NCBI GenBank assembly: GCA_942492225.1
Contig: CALODS010000024.1
Span: forward strand, 25,554 to 89,553
Source: JAFGTX01 sp942492225
GTDB taxonomy: Bacteria; Bacillota; Clostridia; Peptostreptococcales; Acidaminobacteraceae
Reading direction: 5' to 3'
DNA: 64,000 nucleotides
Positions 27,430-36,346 of this stretch are shown here, in pieces. Position 1 is the stretch's first letter. Each line of letters begins with the position of its first letter. Both the position numbers and the translations under genes were made by a program. The notes under the pieces were generated by a model. It was not told where the DNA came from, searched no databases, and saw only the letters and a list, made by a program, of their open reading frames with translations.

Positions 27430-27556
27430 AGCTAACGTTCCCGTGATTCGCGACGTTCCTTATTAATCTTCTAATCTCTATTAATCAAACACCTATCTTC
27501 ATCACTACACAACACTTTATCCTAAGAAAGGAATGTCGTTAATCATCGTGTTATGG
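27430..27556 (-). repeat. attC site 24, class T
   Basis: Boxes AGCTAAC and GTTATGG. It terminates the frameshifted YcxB-like cassette. Confidence 0.88.
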
Positions 27557-27566
27557 GAAGTTATTG

Positions 27567-28129
27567 TTACGTTCTCCATTTTCCAAATATTTTCCTCTTA
27601 ATTGATAGTTTATCGCTATCAATTTTTTCAATAAATAAATTTCTCAAATTATTGATATTATCATCTAATAATAATTCTTTCTTTGGAATAATCAGCATTC
27701 CACTTTTTGATATTTTAATTATAAATTCATTTCTATTCTCATCTACTTCTGATACAGATTCCCATGTATATTTACTTTCTATATTGGCAACAGCTAAAAT
27801 TCCTAAGTTAGAAAATGATACCAAATTTTTTTATTAGTTGTATTCGCAAATTCATTCTTATGTTTATTATATGTATAGAAAAATAAAATTAGAACCATCG
27901 TTAAAAACGAAATTGCGGCAAAGGTAATTTCTGTATTACTATAAAACTCTGAAATCAATAGATCTGTACTAAAACCGAATCTTATAAACATCCTTAAATA
28001 ACTCAATATGCAATATACTGTAATCACGGCCATTACACCACTTATTGGGTTATTTAATATCATTTTGTATTTTAACTTTAGTATTTCCTCTGATGTTAAA
28101 TTTGTTTCTACAATTATTTGCTTACTCAT
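27567..28129 (-). pseudogene. YcxB-like membrane protein, frameshifted at an A7 run
   Basis: The first frame (ATG 28129, GGAG upstream) encodes two membrane segments (SGVMAVITVYCILSYLRMF and ITFAAISFLTMVLILFFY). It ends in a stop shortly after ANTTNKK. The second frame gives the YcxB-type domain (YTWESVSEVDENRNEFIIKI, then GMLIIPKKELLLDD). The break is at an A7 run near 27826-27832; eight A's would join both parts into one protein of about 187 residues. It could be real decay, phase variation or a sequencing slip. Confidence 0.75.
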
Positions 28130-28164
28130 TATGCCAATTCTCCTATGTCAGTAATAATAATTTC

Positions 28165-28293
28165 CCATAACGTTCCCGCGGTTCGCGATCGTTCCCCGTT
28201 CATATTTATATTCTGCAACTTAACCGTTCACTATAAATCGCCACAACACTTACAATTACCAACATGGGAATGTCGCTAACCGTCGTGTTATGT
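28165..28293 (-). repeat. attC site 25, class C
   Basis: Boxes CCATAAC and GTTATGT, arms CGGTT/AACCG and TTCCC/GGGAA. Almost identical to site 43. It terminates GNAT cassette copy 1. Confidence 0.88.
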
Positions 28294-28328
28294 GAAGGAA
28301 TAAAACGATCTTGCTATATGCAATCACA

Positions 28329-28898
28329 TTATTTCTTATATTCAGATTTTATAACTGAAAATAAACTAAGATCTACTACACCCTTATCTTTCCAGATATA
28401 GCCTTGTCTAATTGTTCCCTCTTTTACAAAACCACATTTCTTTAATACATTATGCGACTTAACATTATCTGGCATAACAAACGCCTGCACTCTATTTACA
28501 TTAATTGTATTTATTAAATAATCAAGAACAAGTTTAGTGTATTTAGTTGCATAACCTTTTCCCCAATAATTTCTATTAATTGTATAGCCAAATGTTACTA
28601 CACTTGCGTTCTTATCAAAATCAAATATTTCACCCAAACCTATTAATTTCATTTCTTCAGATTTAAGGTATATTCCTAAAAATATTATTTTCTTCTTATT
28701 AAAATCTCTTTCATAGTGGTCAATCATATTGTCTACAGATTTTATGTTTTTCTTAGCTTTACCTGGTTTATACTCAAATAAAATATCATCACTGCACAAC
28801 TCAAAAAACATTTCTATATCATCATGTTCTATTTTCTTTAAAACTAATTCTTCAGATTCTAAGTATGGATATTCCTCAAATAGTACATCAAATTTCAT
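28329..28898 (-). CDS. GNAT acetyltransferase, duplicated cassette copy 1
   Basis: 189 residues from ATG 28898 (TTGGAG upstream). RimJ/RimL-like opening (YLESEELVLKKIEHDDIEMF). The acetyl-CoA loop is FGYTINRNYWGKGYATKYTK, and motif B is PDNVKSHNVLKKCGFVKEG. The protein is identical in every residue to the one at 42744, and the flanking cassette DNA, including the attC, is also nearly unchanged. This is the most recent duplication in the array. Confidence 0.92.
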   Translation of the reverse strand: MKFDVLFEEYPYLESEELVLKKIEHDDIEMFFELCSDDILFEYKPGKAKKNIKSVDNMIDHYERDFNKKKIIFLGIYLKSEEMKLIGLGEIFDFDKNASVVTFGYTINRNYWGKGYATKYTKLVLDYLINTINVNRVQAFVMPDNVKSHNVLKKCGFVKEGTIRQGYIWKDKGVVDLSLFSVIKSEYKK

Positions 28899-28939
28899 AA
28901 TAATCTCCAATCATAATGTTATATTAGTTTTATTCTTTC

Positions 28940-29068
28940 ACATAACGTTTCCGTGATTCGCGATCGTTCCTTGTTCATTTTCCAATCTCTATAAATCAAA
29001 TCACATATATAAATCCTCACACAACACCCCATCATAAGAATGGAATGTCGCTAATCATCGTGTTATGA
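28940..29068 (-). repeat. attC site 26, class T
   Basis: Boxes ACATAAC and GTTATGA. It terminates the two-gene zinc-ribbon cassette. Confidence 0.88.
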
Positions 29069-29090
29069 GAAGTAAAACACGGCATTTAAT

Positions 29091-29573
29091 CTATATACTT
29101 ACATAAGCATTTTTTCTATGTATTTCTCCTAGTTCAGATTCCCAACTTAATTCGATTTCGTACGCCCCAGAGCACCCATCACAATATACAATTATTTCTT
29201 CAAAGCTCTTACCACCTTCAAGTACTTTGAACGGTGCACAATTCTTATGAATAATCAGATTAGACGAAGTATCATATGAGTAATCAACATTATAAGCACT
29301 AATCATACCAGGGTTATATATTTTCAAGCGATATTTTCCTTGAGAAAATCTATATACATTAGCATCTATAATTGGAGTGTTCTCATTTTCTACTCTATTT
29401 CGTTTCTCTTTTAATTCCATCTTTGCTAGCTCATTTTGGGCAATTAGCAACTCAGAGTTAGATTTTTGTTGTTTTAAATAAATCCATCCTCTATATATCG
29501 CACCAAAAAATAATATGGTTGGTATTCCATATTTCACACAATCTACAAAAAACGTTTTAAATTCTGAACTCAT
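29091..29573 (-). CDS. Single-pass membrane protein, second gene of a two-gene cassette
   Basis: 160 residues. A membrane segment at about 14-30 (YGIPTILFFGAIYRGWIYL) is followed by a charged coiled coil (SELLIAQNELAKMELKEKRN). A C-terminal beta-rich domain (YRLKIYNPGMISAYNVDYSY) resembles an Ig-like or arrestin-like fold. Family unknown. GTGAGGTG lies before the ATG. It is 19 bases downstream of the zinc-ribbon gene, so both are co-transcribed. Confidence 0.78.
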   Translation of the reverse strand: MSSEFKTFFVDCVKYGIPTILFFGAIYRGWIYLKQQKSNSELLIAQNELAKMELKEKRNRVENENTPIIDANVYRFSQGKYRLKIYNPGMISAYNVDYSYDTSSNLIIHKNCAPFKVLEGGKSFEEIIVYCDGCSGAYEIELSWESELGEIHRKNAYVSI

Positions 29574-29592
29574 TATTCTTCACCTCACAGTT

Positions 29593-29826
29593 TTATTTTA
29601 ATAATTTCTTAATAGCTTCAATAGCTAAATCTTTTGCTTGTGCATTTATCGAATCATTATTATCACAAATAATCGACACTTTTGTAGCTTCTCTTTTACA
29701 TTGAAAACAACGCAGTATTTGATTTTCATCAGCTTCATTGGCACTACATTCACTATCTAATACACTAAACGTGTCATTTCCACATAGCGGACATCTCAAT
29801 TGAATTTCTCCTAAATAACTATCCAT
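29593..29826 (-). CDS. Small zinc-ribbon protein, first gene of a two-gene cassette
   Basis: 77 residues from ATG 29826 with AGGGGG upstream. Two CxxC knuckles (CPLCGNDTF and CFQCKREA, about 29 residues apart) form a zinc ribbon. The C-terminal helix is DLAIEAIKKLLK. It precedes the membrane protein in the same cassette and could bind it or nucleic acid. No function known. Confidence 0.8.
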   Translation of the reverse strand: MDSYLGEIQLRCPLCGNDTFSVLDSECSANEADENQILRCFQCKREATKVSIICDNNDSINAQAKDLAIEAIKKLLK

Positions 29827-29877
29827 ATTCACCCCCTACACATTTAATTTTCCAACTCAAAGTCAGTGTTTTATTTC

Positions 29878-30004
29878 TCATAACGTTTCCGTGATTCGCG
29901 ACGTTCCTTGTTCATCTTCTAATCTCTATAAATCAAACACCTATTTTCATCACTGTGTACCACTCAATCCTAAGAATGGAATGTAGCTAATCATCGTGTT
30001 AGGC
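29878..30004 (-). repeat. attC site 27, class T
   Basis: Boxes TCATAAC and GTTAGGC. It terminates the cassette of 30036. Confidence 0.88.
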
Positions 30005-30035
30005 GATGGAATCAATGGCAAAACTGGTATTTAAA

Positions 30036-30371
30036 TTATTTTTTCTCATTTCTACTTATAGATATTGATGATACTATAGCGTAAATAACTACTGCAATTA
30101 CATGAAAAATAACTACCTTAAACAATAAAGAACTCTTAAATATTATTTCCATAAATACAAAAATAAACATCGAACCAAGTATTGTAAAGACGATAGATGA
30201 CTGTTTATAGTGTGGTTTTTTATTCATCTCAGCTCTTTCTACTTTTGATGCGTAGATGTATGAATTATTGAATAAAAATCCTTTTTCTTTTCTTTGCTTA
30301 TTCCCGATATAAAAAGAAAAGAAAGACAATAATAAAATAATGACTAAAGTAATAATTTCTAATTTATTCAT
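30036..30371 (-). CDS. Small membrane protein, hypothetical
   Basis: 111 residues with three membrane segments (ITLVIILLLSFFSFYIG; IVFTILGSMFIFVFMEIIF; KVVIFHVIAVVIYAIVSSI) and a basic, cytosolic-looking loop between the first two. No family recognised. TTAAGGAG precedes the ATG. Sole gene of its cassette. Confidence 0.75.
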   Translation of the reverse strand: MNKLEIITLVIILLLSFFSFYIGNKQRKEKGFLFNNSYIYASKVERAEMNKKPHYKQSSIVFTILGSMFIFVFMEIIFKSSLLFKVVIFHVIAVVIYAIVSSISISRNEKK

Positions 30372-30429
30372 ACTGAACTCCTTAATATTGAATACTCATG
30401 ATTAAACCATTTAACTAATTGATTCTTTC

Positions 30430-30555
30430 GCCTAACGTTCCCGTGATTCGCGATGTTCCTTACTCACCTTATAATCTCTATAAATCAAACACCTATCTAC
30501 ATCACAGCGCAACACTCATCCTAAGAATGGAATGTCGCTAATCATCGTGTTAGCT
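30430..30555 (-). repeat. attC site 28, class T
   Basis: Boxes GCCTAAC and GTTAGCT. Left arm GCGATGTTCC is a variant. Its right box holds the stop codon of the gene at 30550. Confidence 0.87.
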
Positions 30556-31224
30556 GAAGTTTCTGTTGCCTTTTATAGTTTCAATTATTATTTCATCTAT
30601 AAAAATCGAAAATCTTTTATACATAAATGATTTGTGATTTAAGTGTGAATCTATCAAAGATGCAGTATAAAATACCCATATAATAAATATTATTATAAGA
30701 TATGTAATAAAAAACACCCACAACATAAAAGTTTCATCATATGACAGTAGTTCTAAAATAAAATCATTAAGTAAAAGTAACCATACAGATATTAGTATTG
30801 GTATTATCATAAAAACTTTGTCAATTATTTTTATCTTTTTCTCATTAGATTTTTTCATTGCAACTTCGCTTAATCTTGTTAAAAAATCGATATCTAGTAA
30901 AGTTATATCTTCCAAATAATCCTTTAAATTCATTCTGAAATGTTTTTCAAGTTTACCACGTTGGAATAAATATGAATCAAATTCAACTTCAATTACTTCT
31001 TTTAAATATAGATTTATCTCATTTATACTAATTACTAAATACAGTATCAGTGATGTCATTGATATTGTAAACAAAGCCCAATTCTTATTACTAATCGCAT
31101 AAAATAAAATATAAGCGTTTACAATCAAAATAAAATATCCAACTATATTCATAATTTTAAATTTTTTATTTGTCATTCCATTTACAGAACAATTTTCCAT
31201 ATAATAATCAAAAATTTCTTTCAC
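30550..31224 (-). CDS. Membrane protein with four segments, hypothetical
   Basis: About 224 residues. I chose GTG at 31224 because GGGGGAAAT sits before it; an ATG six codons earlier (31242) lacks a ribosome site. Two membrane pairs are visible: IMNIVGYFILIVNAYILFYA with ALFTISMTSLILYLVISI, and VFMIIPILISVWLLLL with LWVFFITYLIIIFIIW. The TAA stop lies within the attC box. No family recognised. Confidence 0.7.
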   Translation of the reverse strand: MKEIFDYYMENCSVNGMTNKKFKIMNIVGYFILIVNAYILFYAISNKNWALFTISMTSLILYLVISINEINLYLKEVIEVEFDSYLFQRGKLEKHFRMNLKDYLEDITLLDIDFLTRLSEVAMKKSNEKKIKIIDKVFMIIPILISVWLLLLNDFILELLSYDETFMLWVFFITYLIIIFIIWVFYTASLIDSHLNHKSFMYKRFSIFIDEIIIETIKGNRNFS

Positions 31225-31249
31225 ATTTCCCCCATGCAACATAAATTTC

Positions 31250-31376
31250 AGCTAACGTTTCCGTGATTCGCGACGTTCCTTGTTCATCTTCCAATCTCTA
31301 TAAATCAATCACCTATCTCCATCGTCACTAAATACCCCATCACAAGAACGGAATGTCGCTAATCATCGTGTTATGT
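31250..31376 (-). repeat. attC site 29, class T
   Basis: Boxes AGCTAAC and GTTATGT. It terminates the frameshifted GNAT cassette. Confidence 0.88.
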
Positions 31377-31383
31377 GAAGGTT

Positions 31384-31877
31384 TTAGGCGTGTTCTCTAT
31401 TACTATCAATATGTAATTGCATCAAAATAAACTTATCTCCACCTACAAATGTATCTGTCCAATAGCTATTTATCGTTCTAAATCCTATCGATTCATAACA
31501 TTTTTTAGCTCTATCATTGAACTCTCTAACTTCAACATATAATGATTTTACAGAAAATCTCTTGATAGATTCCTCAATTATCACTCTCATTACATTTGAA
31601 CCGTGCCCATGACCACACAAATCTGGCTTTATTCCTACACCAATAAAAATTTTGACTCTAATTCAAATATCCTACCATAAGCAATGAAATTGTTATTAAA
31701 ATATATACCTACAAATTCTGATTCTCTCTTATCTTTTATGGATAAATCCCATTTATTATCCACAACTTCATCCCAATCTGAAAAATTGTATACTGAGAAT
31801 TCACCATTATACTTCCACGAGCAAATCTCTTTAGCTAACTCCTCGTTCAACACGATACATTTATAATTATTAACCAT
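31384..31877 (-). pseudogene. GNAT acetyltransferase, frameshifted in the acetyl-CoA loop
   Basis: The first frame (ATG 31877, GCAGGAG upstream) carries the N-terminal GNAT part and stops at 31635 after GRIFELESK. Coding continues in another frame with IFIGVGIKPDLCGHGHGS, a textbook acetyl-CoA loop. It then runs through DRAKKCYESIGFRTI (motif B) to 31384. A one-base slip in the AAAATTTTT stretch near 31650 accounts for it. The intact protein would be about 163 residues. Confidence 0.8.
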
Positions 31878-31919
31878 ATTTACTCCTGCTTACATAATTT
31901 TATTTAGCCTAAATCTTTC

Positions 31920-32045
31920 ACATAACGTTCCCGTGATTCGCGATCGTGCCTGTTCAATTCCACTCTATTCAAATAAACCACCTATGTAAATCCCAACGCT
32001 ACACTTTATCCGAAGACTGGCATGTCGCTAATCAGCGTGTTATGC
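31920..32045 (-). repeat. attC site 30, class G
   Basis: Boxes ACATAAC and GTTATGC, arms TGCC/GGCA, right arm AATCAGCG. It terminates the GNAT cassette at 32064. Confidence 0.88.
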
Positions 32046-32063
32046 GTAGTTCTAAGCGTGTTA

Positions 32064-32618
32064 TTATCTATCATCTCTTATAATTGCGTATGATTCACAA
32101 TCAACATATTGTCCATCTAATGTTTTATGGTACCCTCTTTTAGTACCTTCATATTTCATGCCTGCTTTTTTCATCACCTTGCCAGAAGACATATTTTCAT
32201 AGTAATGAATTGCTGATATTCTGTGGAACCCCACCTCATCAAATAAGTAATCGTTCATTGCCTTCACGTCTTCTGTCATGTATCCATTACCCCACACCGA
32301 CTTACTACTGCAGTATCCAATTTCACAATGATTATTCCGATTACAATGACTAACTGTTCCTATAGATCCAACCAAGCGGTCATCTGCTTTTACACATATT
32401 GCCCATTGGTAATATTCTTTATCATCATATGAGTTAACCCAACTACTTAATATCTCATTCGTAACCTCAAGATTCCCATGAGGTTGCCACGTTAGGTATT
32501 TAGTTACTTCTGAATCATTTGCCCAATTATTGAGCATATCTACTGCATCTTCCATTCTAAATTCTCTTAAAATCAATCGTTCTGTTTCGATAGTTCTAGT
32601 ACCCTTGTGTCTCAACAT
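32064..32618 (-). CDS. GNAT acetyltransferase, RimJ/RimL-like
   Basis: 184 residues. GTRTIETERLILREFRMEDA opens the domain. The acetyl-CoA loop is IGYCSSKSVWGNGYMTEDVK (about 115-134), and ENMSSGKVMKKAGMKYEGT is motif B. The pattern matches the ribosomal-protein acetyltransferase-like group common in Firmicutes. TGAGGAG lies upstream of the ATG. Sole gene of its cassette. Confidence 0.9.
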   Translation of the reverse strand: MLRHKGTRTIETERLILREFRMEDAVDMLNNWANDSEVTKYLTWQPHGNLEVTNEILSSWVNSYDDKEYYQWAICVKADDRLVGSIGTVSHCNRNNHCEIGYCSSKSVWGNGYMTEDVKAMNDYLFDEVGFHRISAIHYYENMSSGKVMKKAGMKYEGTKRGYHKTLDGQYVDCESYAIIRDDR

Positions 32619-32657
32619 AGCATTTTCTCCTCATTCAATATTTAAGCTAAGAATTAC

Positions 32658-32785
32658 GCATAACGTTTCCGTGATTCGCGATCGTTCCTTGTTCATCTTC
32701 TAATCTCTATAAATCAAACACCTATTTTCATCACTGCGCAACACTTTATTCTTAGAATGGAATGTCGCTAATCATCGTGTTAGGT
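32658..32785 (-). repeat. attC site 31, class T
   Basis: Boxes GCATAAC and GTTAGGT. It terminates the lipoprotein cassette at 32805. Confidence 0.88.
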
Positions 32786-32804
32786 GAAGTTTTTGATTTT
32801 GATA

Positions 32805-33308
32805 TTACTCAATTTCGTTAAATACTCTTGTGCTATTTTCTTCATTCAATATTATCTTTCCATTCTCAATTGTTCCGTAATATTCGTTTACACCTGATAG
32901 TTTTGTTGATTTCCATATTGGATTTACCATTAAATCAATATCATCTGTTGATCTATAAGAAATATCAATGGGATAACTAAATATTTCATCTTCTTTTAGT
33001 TCTAATGTGAATTTAATATTATTTTCTTCTATTTCAATATCTTTCATTTCCAATAGAAAAAAACCTGGATAATAACCTTCTCTAGCATCATCAAACTCAT
33101 CACTTGTACCATAATACCTACCTACAAGTTCTTCGCCTACGCTATCTAACACAATATAATGATCTTCAATCAACGTTTCAGTATTATACTCATAGGTATA
33201 AAGATATATCCTCTCATTGTTTTCTCTAATATAAGCATCTTCCACGCTGTTACAGCCTAGCAAAGTTATTGATAGTATTAAAATAATCGTAAAAAGTTGC
33301 ATCTTCAT
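32805..33308 (-). CDS. Small lipoprotein of unknown function
   Basis: 167 residues with a signal and lipobox (LSITLLGC, Cys at about 19). The mature part is beta-rich (IYLYTYEYNTETLIEDHYIV, VGEELVGRYYGTSDEF), like many small extracytoplasmic lipoproteins. No family recognised. GGGAGAAA precedes the ATG. Sole gene of its cassette. Confidence 0.82.
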   Translation of the reverse strand: MKMQLFTIILILSITLLGCNSVEDAYIRENNERIYLYTYEYNTETLIEDHYIVLDSVGEELVGRYYGTSDEFDDAREGYYPGFFLLEMKDIEIEENNIKFTLELKEDEIFSYPIDISYRSTDDIDLMVNPIWKSTKLSGVNEYYGTIENGKIILNEENSTRVFNEIE

Positions 33309-33337
33309 ATTTATATTTCTCCCAAATCTAAAATTTC

Positions 33338-33464
33338 ACCTAACGTTTCCGTGATTAGCGATCGTGCGTCTTGATACTCATGTACTTGTTCAGATAACAC
33401 CAATATAAGTCATCGTATACGAAATGGTTCAAATATCCGCATGTCGCTAATCATCGTGTTATGT
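33338..33464 (-). repeat. attC site 32, class G variant
   Basis: Boxes ACCTAAC and GTTATGT. Arms TGATTAGCGATCGTGCG and CGCATGTCGCTAATCATCG pair more completely than in other sites. It borders the inverted cassette A3, which is inserted at its right box. Confidence 0.85.
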
Positions 33465-33736
33465 GAAATTCATTTGCTGACAAAATTTGCCCGAAAAAGT
33501 AAGGATATAATCCAGTTTAACTATTATATGAATTGAGATTTAAGTTGCTAACGTAATTGATAGTTTTATTATAGGAACGATTTTTTCGGTTAATTATTAT
33601 TCCTTATAAGTGATGATTATTAATAGGGTTGATATGATAAGTGAGAATATAATATTTCGAGCAAATTTATGACTCGTCTAGCATGAGGACAGGAATGCTT
33701 CTGTTAAAATTCCTCAAGTTTAGCTGTTAGAACTTC
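33465..33736 (+). repeat. Non-coding cassette family A, copy 3, inverted
   Basis: Reverse-complement copy of the family A body. The TATAAT is now on the plus strand at 33648-33653. It is bounded by GTTATGT at its left and ACATAAC at its right, the normal family A boxes, followed by its own attC (site 33), also inverted. The whole cassette is therefore flipped. Confidence 0.78.
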
Positions 33737-33862
33737 ACATAACACGATGATTAGCAACATTCCATTCATATGATAGAGTGTTGCGCGAGGATTAAGTTAG
33801 GTGTTTGATTTATAGAGAACAGAAGATTTAGAGGAACGTCGCGAATCACGGAACCGTTAGCT
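33737..33862 (+). repeat. attC site 33, inverted, class T (family A type)
   Basis: Reads in the opposite orientation to its neighbours: ACATAAC, then CGATGATTAGCAACATTCC, and at the right end GGAACGTCGCGAATCACGG and GTTAGCT. It belongs to the inverted cassette A3. Confidence 0.87.
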
Positions 33863-33869
33863 GACGTTC

Positions 33870-34433
33870 TTATAATGTGCCTAAATGCTCACTTATAATT
33901 TCTTGGTTTGTCATTATTCGCTGTTCTTGCTCTTTCAATATCACATCAAACATTACTTTCTCTTGGTCTTCCAAGTGACTAAAAGAACAATCACTTGCGA
34001 GAATGACGTTGAAGTCGTGCTCATATGCATCAATTGATGTTCGTCCGACACAACCATGAGTAAATACACCACCAATTATCAAGGTTTCAATTCCTTTATC
34101 TCTTAATCGATTCTCAAAATCAGTTCTTATAAACGTACTCTGTCGTGTCTTAACAACAATTTCATGGTGGTCTCTCACATCAATTTCATCTATAAATCTA
34201 CTTTCATCTGAACCCTCTAATAGAGCAACGAAATTATGTTTTTTCATAACTAAATTCCAAGTTGATCCATCTTCTTTATGTATTGTCTTAACATGATAAA
34301 TGGTTATATTATTCTCATCTGCAAACTTAATTAGTTCATTTACGCTGTTTATTAAACTATCATACTTAAGCCTTCTCTCATCTGTTCTAAAGAAAAAGGG
34401 TTGCATATCAATTATCACTATTGCTTTACTCAT
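33870..34433 (-). CDS. Isochorismatase-family cysteine hydrolase
   Basis: 187 residues, usual length. The catalytic triad is visible: Asp9 in VIIDMQPFF, Lys95 in VVKTRQS and Cys118 in GGVFTHGCVGRT, with the cis-peptide region GGVFTHGC. Members hydrolyse isochorismate, nicotinamide, N-carbamoyl compounds and similar amides. Substrate unknown. TAAGGTG precedes the ATG. It follows the inverted cassette A3. Confidence 0.92.
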   Translation of the reverse strand: MSKAIVIIDMQPFFFRTDERRLKYDSLINSVNELIKFADENNITIYHVKTIHKEDGSTWNLVMKKHNFVALLEGSDESRFIDEIDVRDHHEIVVKTRQSTFIRTDFENRLRDKGIETLIIGGVFTHGCVGRTSIDAYEHDFNVILASDCSFSHLEDQEKVMFDVILKEQEQRIMTNQEIISEHLGTL

Positions 34434-34470
34434 TCTCTTACACCTTACTTTCTGTAATTATAATAATGTC

Positions 34471-34597
34471 AGCTAACGTTTCCGTGATTCGCGATCGTGC
34501 CTGTTAATCTTCCATTCTCTATGAAACAAACACCTATGTAAATCTCAGCGCAACACCCTAACCTTAGACTGGCATGTCGCTAATCATCGTGTTATGC
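34471..34597 (-). repeat. attC site 34, class G
   Basis: Boxes AGCTAAC and GTTATGC. The interior is nearly identical to site 4. It terminates DIP1984 cassette copy 2. Confidence 0.88.
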
Positions 34598-34821
34598 GAT
34601 GTTTCTTCACGAATTTTATGTATTCCCCTTATCCACCCTCACTTCTCTGTGTATTAACATATGGTTATAAAAATTTATGTTTCACGTACTGATGTCACAT
34701 TACGAAGCATAATTTATCACTTGTGAGTCTTACCCACTATGCTGCTCGCGCATCTCCATAGTTTTCAACTTCCCCAGTTGACGGGTTTATGTTCACCTAC
34801 ACAGTGAAGTTACCATCTTAC

Positions 34822-35280
34822 TTATTCTACAAGATCAACTAACCAGTTATGTCCTTGTATTTTCGTATCAATAACTCTGTATTCTTTTGATAAATCATCA
34901 ATTTCTTTTTGTAACTTCTTAACATCTATTGTTGTAATAAATTTGATTTCACTCCTACTCACTCTACTCTGTTTTATTGAAGCTGAACTTACCAAATCTT
35001 CCAGTATCCCTCTTTTACGTAAAATAGAATCTCTTTCTGAAAGTGCATTTGATAATGTCACGTCCTCATTTAACATCGTAATATTATTTGTATGATTTAT
35101 TTGCTTAATTACTACATTTAATTTATTCAGAGTTTCATATAGTTCTTTTAAAAGCTCGTCTGGACTTTCAGAAACTTCTTCACCTTCTTGAATTTTAATG
35201 TTATTTAATATTCTTGTTTCCAACTTATCAATCTTCACTTGATAATCTTTTCTAAGCATCAGTGCTTCTGCTAATTTCAT
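34822..35280 (-). CDS. DIP1984-family protein, copy 2
   Basis: 152 residues, ending at the family's usual LVDLVE. Only a few residues differ from the product at 8504 (for example SEIKFITTIDVKKLQ against SEIKFNATIDVKKLQ). Predicted all-helical with a central INHTNN. GTAGGAGG precedes the ATG. The roughly 220-bp untranslated stretch between its stop and its attC (34598-34821) is also shared with copy 1, so it may be functional or simply young. Confidence 0.9.
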   Translation of the reverse strand: MKLAEALMLRKDYQVKIDKLETRILNNIKIQEGEEVSESPDELLKELYETLNKLNVVIKQINHTNNITMLNEDVTLSNALSERDSILRKRGILEDLVSSASIKQSRVSRSEIKFITTIDVKKLQKEIDDLSKEYRVIDTKIQGHNWLVDLVE

Positions 35281-35336
35281 ATATTCCTCCTACAATTTCT
35301 ATATATTATTATTCCTATAATTAGTGAATAAATATC

Positions 35337-35464
35337 GCATAACGTTTCCGTGATTCGCGATCGTTCCTTGTTGATCTTCTAATCTTTATAAATCAAACAC
35401 CTCTGTAAATCGTAGCGAAACAATCTATCCTAAGAGTGGAATGTCGCTAATCATCGTGTTATAT
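35337..35464 (-). repeat. attC site 35, class T
   Basis: Boxes GCATAAC and GTTATAT. It terminates the cassette of 35480. Confidence 0.88.
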
Positions 35465-35479
35465 GAAGTAATCTGCGGG

Positions 35480-35797
35480 TTAACTTTTTTCGCTTAAACT
35501 CCACTTATAAAACTTGTACTCTTTACGTTTCATCAGTGTTATGAGATTTTTAACGTTGAAACTCTCTCTAAATTCAAAATCATACTCACCATAATGATTT
35601 TCGTTAAATATAACATCTCGTTTTATTAGTTCGATTAACACCTCGTTATTAAACCATTCATAATTCCACAAATCTTTACACAAGAAATACAAATTAACAT
35701 AATCTTTATCATATATATCAATAAATCCAACCTCTCTCTTAGTTGAACCTACTACATTACCAACGTATTTAACTGTCAATCTAGTTTTGTTGTTCAT
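35480..35797 (-). CDS. Hypothetical 105-residue protein
   Basis: Start ATG 35797 with TAAGGAG upstream. The longer frame, which begins inside the attC and would add an ERSRITETL peptide, is rejected. The protein is a mixed alpha/beta type with many aromatics (YDKDYVNLYFLCKDLWNYEW). No family recognised. Sole gene of its cassette. Confidence 0.7.
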   Translation of the reverse strand: MNNKTRLTVKYVGNVVGSTKREVGFIDIYDKDYVNLYFLCKDLWNYEWFNNEVLIELIKRDVIFNENHYGEYDFEFRESFNVKNLITLMKRKEYKFYKWSLSEKS

Positions 35798-35824
35798 AAC
35801 ACTCCTTATATAGTAGATTATTTC

Positions 35825-35952
35825 ATATAACGTTTCCGTGATTCGCGATCGTTCCTTGCACATATTCTACTCTCTATAAATCAAACACCTAACTCCATCA
35901 CCTCGGAACACTCTATCCTAAGAACGGAATGTCGCTAATCATCGTGTTATAT
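35825..35952 (-). repeat. attC site 36, class T
   Basis: Boxes ATATAAC and GTTATAT. It terminates the small coiled-coil cassette. Confidence 0.88.
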
Positions 35953-35974
35953 GAAGTCAAGAGAAACAGTTAAC

Positions 35975-36184
35975 TTATTTCTGATTAGTTAGATTCTCTA
36001 CTTCCTTCTCAAGTCGAGTTACTCTATCCTCAAGATTCTTTTGTTTCGTCTTAGACTTTCTAAAATATGTATATATCGCATATATAATTAAAATCCATAG
36101 AGCTGTATTCAATAACTGAAACACCATCGTCCAGTCAAATTGAACTATTCCTAACTGAACTTCACTTATTATAAATTTAAACAC
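35975..36184 (-). CDS. Small membrane protein with coiled-coil tail
   Basis: 69 residues. One membrane segment (TALWILIIYAIYTYF, about 28-42) is followed by a lysine-rich hinge and a heptad coiled coil (LEDRVTRLEKEVENLTNQ). GTG start with GAGGTGAG upstream. It could serve as a small membrane anchor or regulator. Family unknown. Sole gene of its cassette. Confidence 0.72.
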   Translation of the reverse strand: MFKFIISEVQLGIVQFDWTMVFQLLNTALWILIIYAIYTYFRKSKTKQKNLEDRVTRLEKEVENLTNQK

Positions 36185-36220
36185 TTGTAATACTCACCTC
36201 TATTCGTTTCGATTGATTTC

Positions 36221-36346
36221 ATATAACGTTCCCTTGATTCGCGACGTTCCTGTAAATCTTCTAATCTTTATAAATCAAACACCTAGCTTAATCCTCGCGC
36301 AACACTCTATCATATGAATGGAATGTTGCTAATCATCGTGTTAGAC
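36221..36346 (-). repeat. attC site 37, class T (family A type)
   Basis: Boxes ATATAAC and GTTAGAC, left arm starts CCCTTGATT. It terminates non-coding cassette C1. Confidence 0.86.
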
